Positions 10,650-22,337 of a stretch of 64,000 nt of DNA are shown here, in pieces. The notes beneath the pieces were generated by a model, which saw nothing but the letters and a program-made list of their open reading frames with translations, made no database searches and was not told where the DNA came from. The stretch comes from Diphasiastrum complanatum (lineage: Eukaryota; Streptophyta; Lycopodiopsida; Lycopodiales; Lycopodiaceae). The stretch is from positions 4,799,756 through 4,863,755 of the forward strand of contig CM055103.1 in NCBI GenBank assembly GCA_029204225.1, written 5' to 3'. Position 1 is the first letter of the stretch. Every line of letters starts with the position of its first letter. The translations under genes and the position numbers were made by a program.

Positions 10650-11640
10650 AGCAAATACAAATGGAGAAAATAGTAATGCACTTGATTCTAATGATGATGA
10701 TGATGAGGTCCAACATGATGAAGCAATGCACAATATGCTTGAATCTTACTTTGAAACCAATGTGGATGATGCTATGCACGCATCTTCTAATGAAGATGGT
10801 GATCATGAACACTTGAGACTCTATTACGCAAAGAGGCAGACACCCCTTTGTATCCAGAGGCATCCATTTCGAGGCTAGCTATGTCAATTCTTATTCTCTT
10901 TATTTTATAGCTAATTCTGGATAGTTGATCTTTTTCTCTTTTCTATCAACACACATTGTTATTTTTTTTTCAAGTTATTTCATAGAATACTTTCTAAAGA
11001 AAACGTGATACCTAAAACACGAAAAGAAGCATGAAAGATGATGATTGTTCTTGGGATGGATCATGACACACACATTATCGAGATGACGTACAAGGAGATT
11101 AAGTGCCATGAAACGTGTTATAACATTTTTGTATTATCCAACGATTTCAACATTTCTCTCAATACAAATATTTGGCACGACTAATGGATTGGCATGTCCA
11201 AAATCGTTCTATGGATGATGTCATGCGAGTACTCACCTACATGGCAACATATTGAAGACCAATGGCCCGAGTTCAAAAATGAACCTCGTAATTTAATATT
11301 TGGCCTTGCTATGGATGGTGTAAATCCTTTTAGTGTTCAAGCATCAACTTGGTCCACATGGCCAGTTGTGCTCGTTAATTATAACATACCTCCATGGTTG
11401 AGTATAAAAATTGGACACTTGTTATTAGTTTTATCGATTCCAAGAAAATACAAGGCCAGGAACATGGATGCGTGTCTTGCAAGTCGAGGAATTGTGCATT
11501 CTTTGGAATGGTATTCATGCTTACAAAATATTGAGACTTATACAACAAAGGAACTTCATTGTTCGTGGAATTTTAATGTGGACAATGCATGACTATCCTG
11601 GTTTAAGTCTACACTTGAAGTAAGATTGACAAACTCGAAT
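10650..11640 (+). pseudogene. CACTA (En/Spm) TNP2-type transposase, decayed
   Basis: Plus-strand translation across several frames shows the plant TNP2/Transposase_21 domain. An acidic stretch and then LYYAKRQTPLYPEASISRL (about 10815-10880, one frameshift inside) match the conserved PLYPG...SxL region before the DDE core. The 11194-11592 frame contains WPEFKNEPRNLIFGLAMDGV then NPFSVQASTWSTWPVVLVNY then NIPPWLSIKIGHLLLVLSIP, the most conserved block of the family. After a frameshift near 11480, GILMWTMHDYPGL follows (11555-11605). The transposase would excise and integrate CACTA elements by a DDE mechanism. About 250 of the usual 700 or more residues remain, with several frameshifts and stops (one between 10880 and 11190). 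No CACTA terminal inverted repeats were recognised. Only the repeat zone at 8.84-9.05 kb hints at a boundary. Confidence 0.82.
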
Positions 11641-13146
<1,506 letters not shown>

Positions 13147-14265
13147 AATACTAATAGGCATGATATACACCTCTGAATTGCAAAGGAGCAAACACTCCAA
13201 TGCTTGCAGGAACAATTCTGACGAGTGAGGATTGTCCAAAGACTGAAGAATAAAGAGAGTTGATGCAGAATACACCATACAGAAAGCTAATCGGATCACT
13301 GATGTACCTTGCAGATAACACACATCCTGACATTGCTTGTGTCATGTTCAGAATGAGCCAATTCAATATGAATCCAGGCTCGACTCATTTTAAGATTGCA
13401 AAACGAATTTTGCAATACCTTCAATTAATGAAGGATTTTGGATTGTGTTATTCTCGTGAATCACAAATGCTAAGGCCAGTTGTTTCCAGACTCTCTTTCG
13501 AGACGGACGCCCGGTTTTGGTAAAATTGCAGAACTTAAAATTTCATATTCTTCTCTCTCTCTCTCCTACGTGAGAGATGTTTTGAGCTACGGCCATTTAT
13601 TTTCTCTCCTGCGTAAGAGATGAGCTTTCTTTACATAGCAATTTACATTTTGCATTTTAGTTTTAGTCTAGTTTTCTTCTTAAAGTGATGCTAGCTGGGC
13701 ATCTCTCAAGGACGACTGCAAAAGTGTCTCAAGAGGATGCACCATCGCATCAGGAGCAGCAATTCTCTAGGTCAGCAAGAAGCAGACCATTGTGACTCAA
13801 TCATCCTGCGAAGCAGAGTACGTTGCAGTAGCTAAGGTGCCTAATGAAATCATTTGGCTCCAGCAGTTCCTTGATGAACTAGGTGAAACGAAAAATGAAC
13901 TTCTGATTTTGCAGATGGACAATATGTCATCAATACATCTGACAAAGAATCTTGTGTTTCACTCGAGAACAAAACACATCGCAATCCAGTACCATTTGAT
14001 AAGGGATCTGATCGGGAAGAAGATGTTGCAGACTACTTTCATTGGAACGAAGGAGATGGTTGCTGACATTTTCAAAAAGGCCTTAGACAAAGGTCTGTTC
14101 AAGAAACAGAGGAGCAGTCTTGGAGTCATCAAGGTATCATGCTTTCAGAGGGAGCTAAAGAAACAAAACGTTTCAATTGCCAAAGCTTTGCTAGCTTCCA
14201 ATCCCAAATTTGACAAAAAAGACACACGAAGCAAAAATGTTCGCAAACAATTTGGTGACACATGA
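13147..14265 (+). pseudogene. Ty1/copia RT C-terminus and RNase H, interrupted
   Basis: 13160-13480 reads as the end of copia reverse transcriptase: GANTPMLAGTILTSEDCPKT, then YRKLIGSLMYLADNTHPDIA, then HFKIAKRILQYL. A TAA lies at 13250. RNase H resumes at 13688 with DASWASLKDDCKS, a TAG at 13770, TQSSCEAEYVAVAKV, the DN motif (QMDNMSS), HSRTKHIAIQYHLIRDL and MVADIFKKALDKGLF. About 200 bp (roughly 13480-13687) between the YSRES block and DASWAS are foreign; they contain two TCTCTCCTRCGTRAGAGATG words. The product would be the strand-synthesis and RNA-degrading end of the polyprotein. Frame stops and the insert make it dead. The next coding piece (protease, 14480) belongs earlier in a polyprotein, so the order is scrambled. 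Confidence 0.85.
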
Positions 14266-14479
14266 CACAAAATTGTTTCGCGACACAAAATCATTCATGC
14301 TCCACAAAGGACCAAGAAGATCAACCAAGTACCATGAGGTACAAATATTTGATCTGATATCGTGACATCAGCAGATGTGCTTTAAGACGTGGGTAATCTA
14401 CCACTCTTGTAGTCCATGATTAGTTATAGATGTTTAATCAGTCTGATCAGGGAAGTTACTCGACACGACACAAAAAAGT

Positions 14480-14890
14480 TTGCGAACAATAAACATCGAA
14501 GAAAGATCGAATCATGGAAATTCGACCGCCTACATCTGTGTAGACATGTGTGTGGTATCAACACCTAACACACAAGAGGTAATCCTTGATTCAGGAGCCA
14601 CCTTGCACTTCGTCACATCAAGATGGGTCATGTCTAATTTTCAAAGTGCAGATCCATCAAGATTTATCATTCTTGGAGATGGATCAAAACATCAAGTGAA
14701 TGGTATTGGTTCACTATGGCTCAACACTAATGGTAGAGACAGACGACTCAAAGATGTTCTGTTTTTGCCTACACTATAGCAAGACAGCTATCAGTGGCAA
14801 GAATAGTTGATGCGGGAATGCGTGTGACGTTCTCAGACGAAGCATGCAACGTTGTTGATGCAAGAACCAGTGTGAAGGATTTTAGATCAT
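14480..14890 (+). pseudogene. Ty1/copia aspartic protease fragment
   Basis: The frame reads VILDSGATLHFVTSRWVMSN, then ILGDGSKHQVNGIGSLWL and LKDVLFLPTL. This is the retroviral-type aspartic protease of copia elements, with the catalytic triad D-S-G intact (about 14587-14597). A stop or frameshift at 14777 is followed in another frame by RQLSVARIVDAGMRVTFSDE. That matches the link toward the gag-pre-integrase domain. The fragment is cut off at about 14890, where minus-strand copia sequence begins head to head. The Gag and zinc knuckle that should precede it are absent. The 14266-14479 gap upstream is non-coding. Confidence 0.8.
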
Positions 14891-15616
14891 TCAAAATCCA
14901 ATTAGTACCTTCAACATAAGGATAATTGAAGTACTCTCTTTTTTCAAACAAGAACTTCTATTCAATGATTTAGGTAATGACTCATATGATAATAATTCTT
15001 CCTCACTATCATTCACAATGACATCATTCAAAGTACATCCTACTTTGAACTCTTCACATACTTCTCTTCTTCTTGATTTGTGACTATCTCCCTCACCAAG
15101 TCTCTTGATAGAACCATTTGATCTATTCTCTTTATGAAGACATGTGACTCCACTTGCTAGAAAAATGATTTTCTTGGAATCATAACAAAAGAATGTAGAA
15201 GAACCATCTCCTTCATGAATGTACCTAGCAACATCTTTTTCCATATGATCAAAAAAATCATAAACAACAATCTTTTCTAAGGAAGAACCTTCACCTCCAT
15301 TGATGAAGTTAGCTCTTTCCTTACCTTTTGCATGCTTGTACTTGCCATGAATAACAATTGAAACACCATCAAGAACCTCAAGACTAGCCAAGTTAGCACA
15401 AAGATGAACATCTCCAAGAAGAATATTAGATCTTGACCTAGATCTAGCATAAGGAAGCTTCCTAGACTTTGCATAAGATCCACCAATCTTATTGATGCTA
15501 AAAGGTAACTTTGGAAAGTTGAGACCAATATCCTTTTCCATTCCATCCTTTTTGCTAGCCATAACAAAAGCGTCAAGCTTGAAAAGTCTACCTTGTCTAT
15601 TGCCCCTAGCAACCAA
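14891..15616 (-). pseudogene. Copia-derived ORF, 241 codons, paralogue of the 4.84 kb ORF
   Basis: A continuous minus-strand frame. It opens ARGNRQGRLFKLDAFV, the gag-pre-integrase motif of copia polyproteins. Next comes an integrase-like but eroded stretch (KLPYARSRSRSNILLGDVH, LASLEVLDGVSIVIHG) in which no HHCC finger or DDE triad is visible. The last 125 residues (SSLEKIVVYDFFDHMEKDVA, SNGSIKRLGEGDSHKSRRRE, CTLNDVIVNDSEEE) match the start of the 598-codon ORF with few changes, including a one-residue insertion that keeps the frame. It therefore shows what lay upstream in that family: pre-integrase joined to this conserved, unfamiliar segment. The 5' end at 15616-15628 runs into an unrelated repeat. 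Confidence 0.6.
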
Positions 15617-15626
15617 GATTTCTTCC

Positions 15627-15830
15627 TTGCAAAGAGGAGGCCGCGTAGCCGTCGCGCCGAAGTGGAGAATCTAGAATATGTCCTCTGAAAGTTTTGATAT
15701 TCCCTCTACTTGTCATCTTTTCTGTACCAATATCGGATCGACGCGCCAGAGGTAGGAAAAATCCTGAACAGTCATACATCCGCGCGGGTCGTACAGAGGT
15801 AATGAAAGATCCTTCGAGGACATTACTCTC
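15627..15830 (+). repeat. GC-rich dispersed repeat, inverted copy at 23.9-24.16 kb
   Basis: GCAAAGAGGAGGCCGCGTAG at 15629 onward is matched on the minus strand at about 24135-24165 (GCAAAGAGGAGGGGACGTAG). Similarity continues through the AATCTAGAATAT and GGTACAGAA/ACCAATATCGGATC blocks to a GTACGAC block. The two copies lie in opposite orientation: one flanks a broken copia ORF, the other lies in the 5' leader of the full-length copia element. It is much more GC-rich than its surroundings. It may be an untranslated-leader module of one copia family or a small independent element. Confidence 0.6.
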
Positions 15831-16472
15831 TGTAGGAAGCTAGTCATATATTTAACCATCGCAAGACCTAATCTAAGCTATTGTGTTGGTAGATTAGGCC
15901 AATTCATGCATAATCCAAGTGTGGAGCATTGGCAAGCGGGTATTGAGATACATCTTGAGAGCTAGTGATTTTGTGTAATTTGTAGAGACAATTTGCCCCA
16001 AAGTAATAAAGACTTCCCCAGTTTCAAACTGCATGTAGACTTCGATGATATGAAATTATCAATGATCAGTATTCTTTTAGGATATTGTATGAATTTATTA
16101 CTTAAGTGATTTGAGTAACAAGCATTGATACCTGTAGTACTAAGAAACTTATATGAGCCATGTCTGATGGTATGAATACTGACCTTTCCTTGAAGGTATG
16201 TGTAGGTACTCACAAAAGTACTTGAAGAAACAGAACAAGAATAAGAAGCTTTCTAGGCTTAAGGACTGACCTTTCATTTGAGGGTATGTGCAAGTACTCG
16301 AGAAAGTGCCAGAAGAACAAAAATTGAAACAAGAAGCTTCTAAGTCTAAGACAGTATAAAGAAGGCTCAAAAGAGTCTATAAAGAAGGCTTATTTTTCTA
16401 TAATGAAGGCTCGAAGGAGTCTATAAAATAAGGACAAGGCCAAGGGTCTGATCACCCTATTGGCCCTTGTCC
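15831..16472. other. Non-coding stretch
   Basis: No gene recognised. A loose repeat is present: CTGACCTTTCMTTGAAGGTATGTGYAGGTACTC occurs as two diverged copies near 16180-16215 and 16265-16300, each followed by AAAGTRCYWGAAGAA. Confidence 0.4.
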
Positions 16473-16633
16473 ACCATGATTGAGGATGGGCAACCTCTAG
16501 AAGTGCCAATGACCATGATTGAGAATGGGCGACCTCTAGAAAAAAAGTGCCAATGACCATGATTGAGGATAGGCAACCTCTAGAAAAAAGTGCCAATGAC
16601 CATGATTGAGGATGGGCAACCTCTAGAAAAAAA
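16473..16633 (+). repeat. Minisatellite, about 43 bp x 3.8
   Basis: Four successive units starting ACCATGATTGAGGATGGGCA, with ACCTCTAGAA, a variable A run and GTGCCAATG. Unit lengths vary (39, 44, 43 and a partial) mainly through the poly-A tract after TCTAGA. Confidence 0.9.
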
Positions 16634-16787
16634 GAGCTTAGGATTGATGACTATTATGCAAAACAAGATGGGCATATACTTTGGCCTTTTCGTTAAGAAG
16701 ATTGCACTTGGGTGAATTTCGAAGTTGTGACCATGAAAAACTATATGTAAATAAAAGTCAAGATTAAACCTTGTACCTCCTACCTCT

Positions 16788-16859
16788 TGTAAAAAATCCA
16801 GCAACTTCACATGTGTGGGGAACCACAACAAAAGTGTGAATGATCTTTACCATGCTTTA
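16788..16859 (-). mobile_element. Tail of a copia 3' LTR (last 72 bp)
   Basis: This segment matches 18535-18606, the PBS-proximal end of the LTR there, with a handful of substitutions (shared TCCAGCAACTTCACA and GTGTGAATGATCTTTACC). On the minus strand it ends ...GGATTTTTTACA. It is joined directly to internal coding DNA at 16860. The element at 16.8-19.5 kb therefore lost its polypurine tract and most of its 3' LTR by deletion, while the very end survived. Confidence 0.75.
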
Positions 16860-18370
16860 GCTTTATTAGTCCAAACTCTATGGACGCTATCCAAAATGGA
16901 TCTAATCTTGAAACCATACTCTAACTTAATCAAATTGAGGCTAAATACTTTCTTAAGGATGTACGTGTCCTCATTGGATATTTCACTTACTCTTAAAAGA
17001 AGTTCACAATATGCCTCAAAATATGAAAAAACTCTTTTTTTCAAACTATGAGTACTAAACTCATACTTGATCTTACTCAATTTAAGAGCATGCAAACGAT
17101 GATACAATATCTTGCTTTCTAGATGTTTTGGAAACATAATCAAGTCATCAATGACAAGAATCAATGCCAAACTAAAGACTTCATTCAAAACTAGAATAGT
17201 CTTACTTGATCTTTGAGATAAGCAAATCTCAACTAAGCAAGATACAACATCAACCAAAGAAAGAGAATCACAGGTGGGTACAAAAGAATGAATATCGCCT
17301 TCACTTATCCTTTCTTTTTCATGAAATAAGAACCACAAGGACTCGGCCTTGTACAACGAAGATCTTCTTGGATATGCATGTTGAGGATACTCCTCCTCAG
17401 ACCTTGACCCCATCACAACTTGATTACTCACATAGCAATGACTTGTGATGCATCATAAGATTATGTGCTCTCGGCCCCTTTCAATATTGAAACTAGATCT
17501 TCTTGCAAATCAATAACATCTCCATGCTAAAACACCTTTGAGATAGAGAGTGTAAAGGCTATGTAGCCTTCCTTGGTGGATAAACATCCAACCATGATCC
17601 ATAAACCTCTATCTCCATCCTTCTTTCCTTCCAAGAAACCACATGCAAAGCAATAACCTTCAAGAACACTAAGATACACAACCTTAGGCTTACAGTTGAA
17701 CAAGACTCCATATAGTGCAATCCTTCCAATAGCTCCATAACTCCATAAAGTTTTGCATGATGGAAAATACACATGCACCATAACACTTGAAGAGACAATA
17801 AATAGCCATTGGTTACTTGTGAAACCATCAATAAGAGTAGAAAAGCAAGAGGCAATTTCCTTGCTTGTTGATGAAGAAAGGTCAACATCCGAGTGTTCCA
17901 ACTCCATAAGATATTTCGTCTTGGTAGAAGACATCAAATATGGATCCATATGTGATTTTGCCATAGAATAAGCCACTCTTGGCTTGATCTCCTTGACTAT
18001 TGAAGACATAGATCTGAAATTAGAAACATGCAACCTCCTATACCATACTTCTTCCTTGGAAACACAAGTCATCAATGCAAAATCACAAGTACTTGCATTC
18101 TCATGCACATCTAACTTGAAATTGCCTCCATATCTAGATCCACTTGCTAGGATCTCATCACCTTTCTTTATAAAACAATTATTGACATTGAATTCCACTT
18201 CAGAACCATCATCAAATAACTTTCCAACACTAATCACATTCTTTGTGAGATTAGGAACCTAAAGTACATTGGAAAGTGATAAACTCATAGAAGATGCAAG
18301 ATTTAAGGAAAAAATTCCAACTCCTTCAATTGAACATGCATCACCAATAGCAATGTATATTGATTCTTGA
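16847..18370 (-). pseudogene. Internally deleted Ty1/copia polyprotein
   Basis: Reading from the PBS on the minus strand, a protease-end segment (about 18370-18240: IAIGDACSIEGVG, LSNVL, VPNLTKN) runs into the 236-codon frame 18237-17527. That frame gives ISVGKLFDDGSEVEFNVNNC, then VSKEEVWYRRLHVSNFRSMS (gag-pre-integrase) and, after a deletion of the integrase core, the integrase C-terminal pattern YGVLFNCKPKVVYLSVLEGY...GCLSTKEGYIAF. The frame at 17431-16847 (SRSEEEYPQHAYPRR onward) would be the spacer before RT but is otherwise unfamiliar. Gag, zinc knuckle, catalytic D-S-G, DDE, RT and RNase H are all missing. Only about 150 bp separate the PBS from protease-derived sequence, where about 900 bp of gag is normal. 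Confidence 0.75.
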
Positions 18371-18521
18371 AGTTCTTGAAACCTGAAAATATCAGTTCTA
18401 ACCTCATTCATCCAAAAAATGTTCAAGAATAAATAGCAGAAAAGTGCTAAACAGCTTCCTAGCTTGAATTGTCAAAAAATACTTCATACACCTGATGTTA
18501 GTAGCATTCAAAGCATGGTAT

Positions 18522-18534
18522 GGCTCTGATACCA
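18522..18534 (-). other. Primer-binding site (initiator Met tRNA)
   Basis: On the minus strand TGGTATCAGAGCC immediately follows the LTR end TTTTTCACA. This is the standard plant copia primer site complementary to the 3' end of tRNA-iMet. It fixes the element's orientation. Confidence 0.85.
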
Positions 18535-19463
18535 TGTGAAAAATCCAGCAACTTCACACGTGTGGAGAACCACAATAAAAGTGTGAATGATCTTTACCAT
18601 GCTTTATGGTAGCACACAGATCACCTGCAGAGTAATACTACAATCTACCAACAAATCTGAGGCTAGAGCACAATCTAGAATGCTACAGATCAAAGCTACA
18701 TTAATTCCTCACAAATAGGGAAAGTACACAAGCATAATAATGTATGAAGAAGACACCAATCTCGAGTTAGAGAAAGAATACAATTACAAAGAAAATAGAA
18801 TGAGATCCAATTTTGACATTATGACCTTACCAAAGCTTGATTCATCATTAGAAATGAATGAGAACCATATGTACATATATAGGAGAGCATAAATTCGTGG
18901 TACTACTAGCATTCAATGCATTTCCTACACCTATTCAAGTGCTAACTACTACCATATTGACACCTAACAACTTGCATGCAGAAATTGCACCTGACTTCTA
19001 CCTACTTTCTCCAAATGTCAATTTCTCAACTAGATATGTACAAAACTACATGCATGTGTCCATTACTATATTTGCATGCCTTGCATGTCAAATGGAAACT
19101 TAGGACACAATGCATTTATGATGGCTCGAGTTCCTACAAGGCCATATTTGACCAATTCTATGTGTAAATCTACATGCATGTCAATCTAGACTTTGTGAAC
19201 ATTGTTGCATGTCATAGACCAACTAGACTTTATACATGTGATTGGAACTTGATCTACCTTGAATATTTACAATTAATTTACATGGGTAGAACCCCCAAAA
19301 TCAACATACGTAAGATAGATATGTTTTACGATTCTTCACACCTCCCATCTACTTTTCCACATGCATTCTAGGCTATTTGACACCTAGAATGGGGCACCCT
19401 CCTACACTCCTACTTCTCCATCCAACTCATCCAAAACTCTCTCCCAAACTTGTACACCTCACC
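18535..19463 (-). mobile_element. 5' LTR (partial) of the deleted copia element
   Basis: On the minus strand it ends GTTGCTGGATTTTTCACA right at the PBS. It has the CACACGTGTG palindrome (18557-18566) 20-30 bp from the end and a TATATATG core near 18875-18885. The upstream end is not resolvable, because the full-length copia element at 19464-24877 is inserted here or just beyond. No coding region is visible in 18607-19463. Confidence 0.55.
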
Positions 19464-19726
19464 TGTCAAGAATCAGATATGCAACATCAAGCATTTACCA
19501 TAAGCAATCACCAAGTAGGGAGGCGGAAGAAGAACACACAATATCACTCTATCACATTACAACATACTGAATGTAAAATGTACATATAAATCCTGAACCT
19601 CGATAGAGAGAGAGAACCTAGGAGTAGACTACTAGACTAGCCAACGGCTAGTTACAGCTAGTAATAGGTACATCGTAAACAGTAACTAAGAAGTGTAACA
19701 ATGAAGTTTATCATTGATTTCTAACA
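19464..19726 (-). repeat. 3' LTR of the full-length copia element
   Basis: 263 bp. On the minus strand it starts TGTTAGAAATCAATG and ends TTCTTGACA (TG...CA). It pairs with 24614-24877. It is unusually short for plant copia LTRs but complete, because both ends abut the expected PPT and target duplication. Confidence 0.93.
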
Positions 19727-19735
19727 CTCTCCCTC
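19727..19735 (-). other. Polypurine tract
   Basis: GAGGGAGAG on the minus strand, immediately before the 3' LTR start TGTTAGAAATC. It primes plus-strand DNA synthesis in LTR elements. Confidence 0.85.
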
Positions 19736-20700
19736 AATGATAAAATTACATTCTTCTATTCCTAGTAGAGTACGAAACTTTTCAAATTTACATCTACTTA
19801 ATGACTTAGTAAAAATATCTGCCACTTGATCTTCAGATTTACAGAAAACAAGATCAAAAGCTCCATCAAAAATTTTCTCTCGAACAAAATGATAATGTAT
19901 TTCGATGTGCTTGGTTCGGGCATATAAAACTGGACTTTTGACAAGGTGAATGCATCTTTGATTGTCGCAAGATATAGTAGTTGCATCAACCTTTGGTTGA
20001 CCTAAATCCACAAGCAATCTTCGTAACCATACCGCTTCTTGTGCAGCATTGCTGAGTGCTAGATATTCAACTTCCATCGAGGATAAGGCTACTGTAGGTT
20101 GTTTTTTGTTGTTCCATGAAACTGCATCTGTACCATAACGGAATGTATGACTACTGGTAGACCTTCTGTCATCAATATTACCTGCCCAATCAGCATCTGT
20201 ATATCCTATCACTTCAGGCTGATCATACTTCAAACCAAAATTCAATGTCCCTCGAATGTATCTGAGATTATGTTTAGCAAACTTCCAGTGTGTTTGACTA
20301 GGATCTTGCATAAAGTGACTAACAACATTGACAACATAAGAAATATCAGGTCGTGTGTGTGTCAAATAAATCAAACTACCCACCAGCTATCTATACAAAT
20401 AAGCATCCACTTTCTCAGATTCATCATATGCAGTAAGCTTCGTGTTGACATCCATAGGTGTACTCAAAGGCTTACAATCCTGCATATTAAACTTATAAAG
20501 CAAATCTCGTGCATATTTGCTTTGTGTAAGAAAGACCACATTTTTCTTTTCCATACTTCAATGCCAAGACAATAGTGCATCAATCCTAGATCGCTCATGT
20601 CAAAAGCATTGGAAAGATCTGATTTGATTTCATCAATTAAGCTCTCATTACTTCCTATAATAATCAAATCATCCGCGTACAGCACAATGAACATTATATC
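19736..20700 (-). pseudogene. Copia RT C-terminus and RNase H (full-length element)
   Basis: The 20694-20464 frame has FIVLYADDLIIIGSNESLID, the RT catalytic box as YADD (copia usually YVDD; both Asp present), and DLGLMHYCLGIEV. After a frameshift, the 20383-19721 frame gives GSLIYLTHTRPDISYVVNVV, RNase H (YTDADWAGNIDDRRSTS, LSSMEVEYLALSNAAQEAVW, CDNQRCIHL, ARTKHIEIHYHFVREKI) and the end DQVADIFTKSLSRCKF. The RNase H active-site acids (Asp of YTDAD, Glu of VEYLA, Asp of CDN) are all present, so this domain alone looks intact. A stop at about 20384 separates the frames. It lies directly upstream of the PPT. Confidence 0.88.
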
Positions 20701-20709
20701 TAAATCTTA

Positions 20710-21682
20710 TCTTAGAATGTAAAGATTAGAATCAACATCACTCTTTACTATTCTCCTTCGCTTAAAGTGTTTATCAATGCAAGAGTACCACGTCCTTGGT
20801 GCTTGCTTCAATCCATAAATAGCTTTGTTGAGCTTACAAACAAGGTGCTCTTGGTTCAGTAAATCCTTGAGGTTGTACTAAGTACACCTCTTCATCCAGC
20901 ACTCCATTAAGAAAAGCAAATTTAACATCCATTTGCTGGATCTTCCAACCATAGAAAGCAGAAATAGCAATGATAGAACGTATAGTTACCATCTTAGCTA
21001 CGGGTGCAAAGGTTTCCTCAAAATCAATACCTTCCTACTTCTCAAATCCTCTCGCAACCAACTGTGCTTTGTATTTGTTGAGTTGCCCATCAACTCCATA
21101 TTTGATATTGTATATCCATTTGCAAGTGATAGGCGTCTTACCATCAGGTAGCTCAACCAAGTTCCAAGTCCTATTTTTTGATATAGCTTGTATTTCTGTT
21201 TCCATAGCTTCACGCCACTCCTCGTGCTCCTTTGCTTTATCAAAAGTTTTTGGTTCTTGAGCCTTGAGCACTGAACCCATTAGGGCTAGATTCATCTCTA
21301 ATCTTGCAGGAGGTTTTTGAATTCTAGTTGATCTTCTAAGCTCTCCCTGCTCACTAGATTCGGGAGTATCTCCCTTATTTGCACCATCTGTGACTGATAA
21401 GTACCATTTAGGTACACTTTTGGGAATTTCAGCATCAAGCTTGCCTTTGTCCAATGGATTTTCTATATCAAAATCCACTTCCTTCTTGACCTGTACTTTC
21501 GCTCCCTCATCAAAAGGTTCAGTGATTACTTCAGATTGTTCACCTTGGCCCATCTCGTCAAATGTAGCATCCCTAGAGATTACATGCTTCTGTGCATTTG
21601 CATCATACATCTTGTATGCCTTGGCCTTCTCATCATATCCAAGGAAAATACACTTAATAGCTTTTGCATCAATTTCCTTCAT
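20710..21682 (-). pseudogene. Copia integrase C-terminus, spacer and RT N-terminus
   Basis: The 215-codon frame 21682-21035 starts in the integrase C-terminal signature (IKCIFLGYDEKAKAYKMYD...ISRDATFDE). It passes through an acidic linker with a TRIQKPPARL motif into RT (EHEEWREAMETEIQAISKNR, then TWNLVELPDGKTPITCKWIY, then NKYKAQLVARGFEK). The frame is broken by a TAG at 21035. RT continues as EGIDFEETFAPVAKMVTIRS and MDVKFAFLNGVLDEEVYLVQ to about 20860, then breaks again in the GLKQA region. RT copies element RNA into DNA inside the particle. At least three inactivating changes fall in this stretch. Confidence 0.88.
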
Positions 21683-21689
21683 TTCTCAT

Positions 21690-22335
21690 CAGGAATATGA
21701 GCATAAGCATCCCAACCAAATACTCTCAAATGAGAAATATTAGGTTTCTTTCCAGTAACAACTTCATGAGGTGTCTTACCTTCCACGAATTTTGTAGGAC
21801 ACCGATTCAGGATGTGCGTAGCTATGCTTCAAGCTTCTGCCCAAAAGGTGTTTGGTAGACCCTTGCTTTTGAGCATCGCCCTGGCCATCTCAACAATAGA
21901 TCTATTCTTTCGTTCTGCAACTCCATTTTGTTGTGGTGAATAAGGTGTTGTAGTCTGTCTCTTGGTCCCTTGATCTTTGCAGAAAACAATAAATTATGTC
22001 GAAAAATACTCACCACCTCCATCAGATTTCAAAGTTTTGATGCAACATCCTGTTTGCTTTTCAATTAATGTCTTGAATTCCCTGAACTTAGCAAAAGCAT
22101 CTGATTTCTTGCTTATGAAATAAATCCAAATGCATCTGTTATAATCATCAATGAGGGTGATAAAGTGATAGTAGCCACTAAGAGATCTAGTCTGCATAGG
22201 TCCACATAGATCACTGTGGACAAGATCTAGGATGTCACTAGCTCTCCTTGCTCCACTTTTGGGAAACCTCTCTCTATGTTGTTTTTCCAAAATGTAACCT
22301 TCACAGATTTTTCCTTCAAAAGAAATATTAGGCAA
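21690..22335 (-). pseudogene. Copia integrase core (full-length element)
   Basis: The frame at 22335-21994 and its continuation carry the rve integrase core: [20 protein letters not shown] (first Asp), [14 protein letters not shown] (second Asp) and, after a stop at 21993, PYSPQQNGVAERKNRSIVEM (catalytic Glu). Thus all three DDE residues can still be read, although not in one frame. The HHCC-type finger before it is only partly legible ([15 protein letters not shown]). The C-terminal part HILNRCPTKFVEGKTPHEVV is at about 21770-21830, followed by a stop at about 21680. The enzyme would insert element cDNA into chromosomes. Confidence 0.87.
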
Positions 22336-22337
22336 CC

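Noticed and set aside
10537-10863. 108-codon minus-strand frame opposite the TNP2 pseudogene
   Set aside because: The plus strand carries TNP2 landmarks there; the minus frame is a shadow.
18522-18534. tRNA fragment suggested by TGGTATCAGAGCC
   Set aside because: It is only the complement of a tRNA 3' end and sits exactly at LTR junctions, so it is a primer-binding site, not a tRNA gene.
20147-20575. Plus-strand 142-codon frame inside the full-length copia element
   Set aside because: Shadow of the RT/RNase H coding sequence on the other strand.
21390-21743. Plus-strand 117-codon frame opposite copia integrase/RT
   Set aside because: Antisense shadow; no motif of its own.
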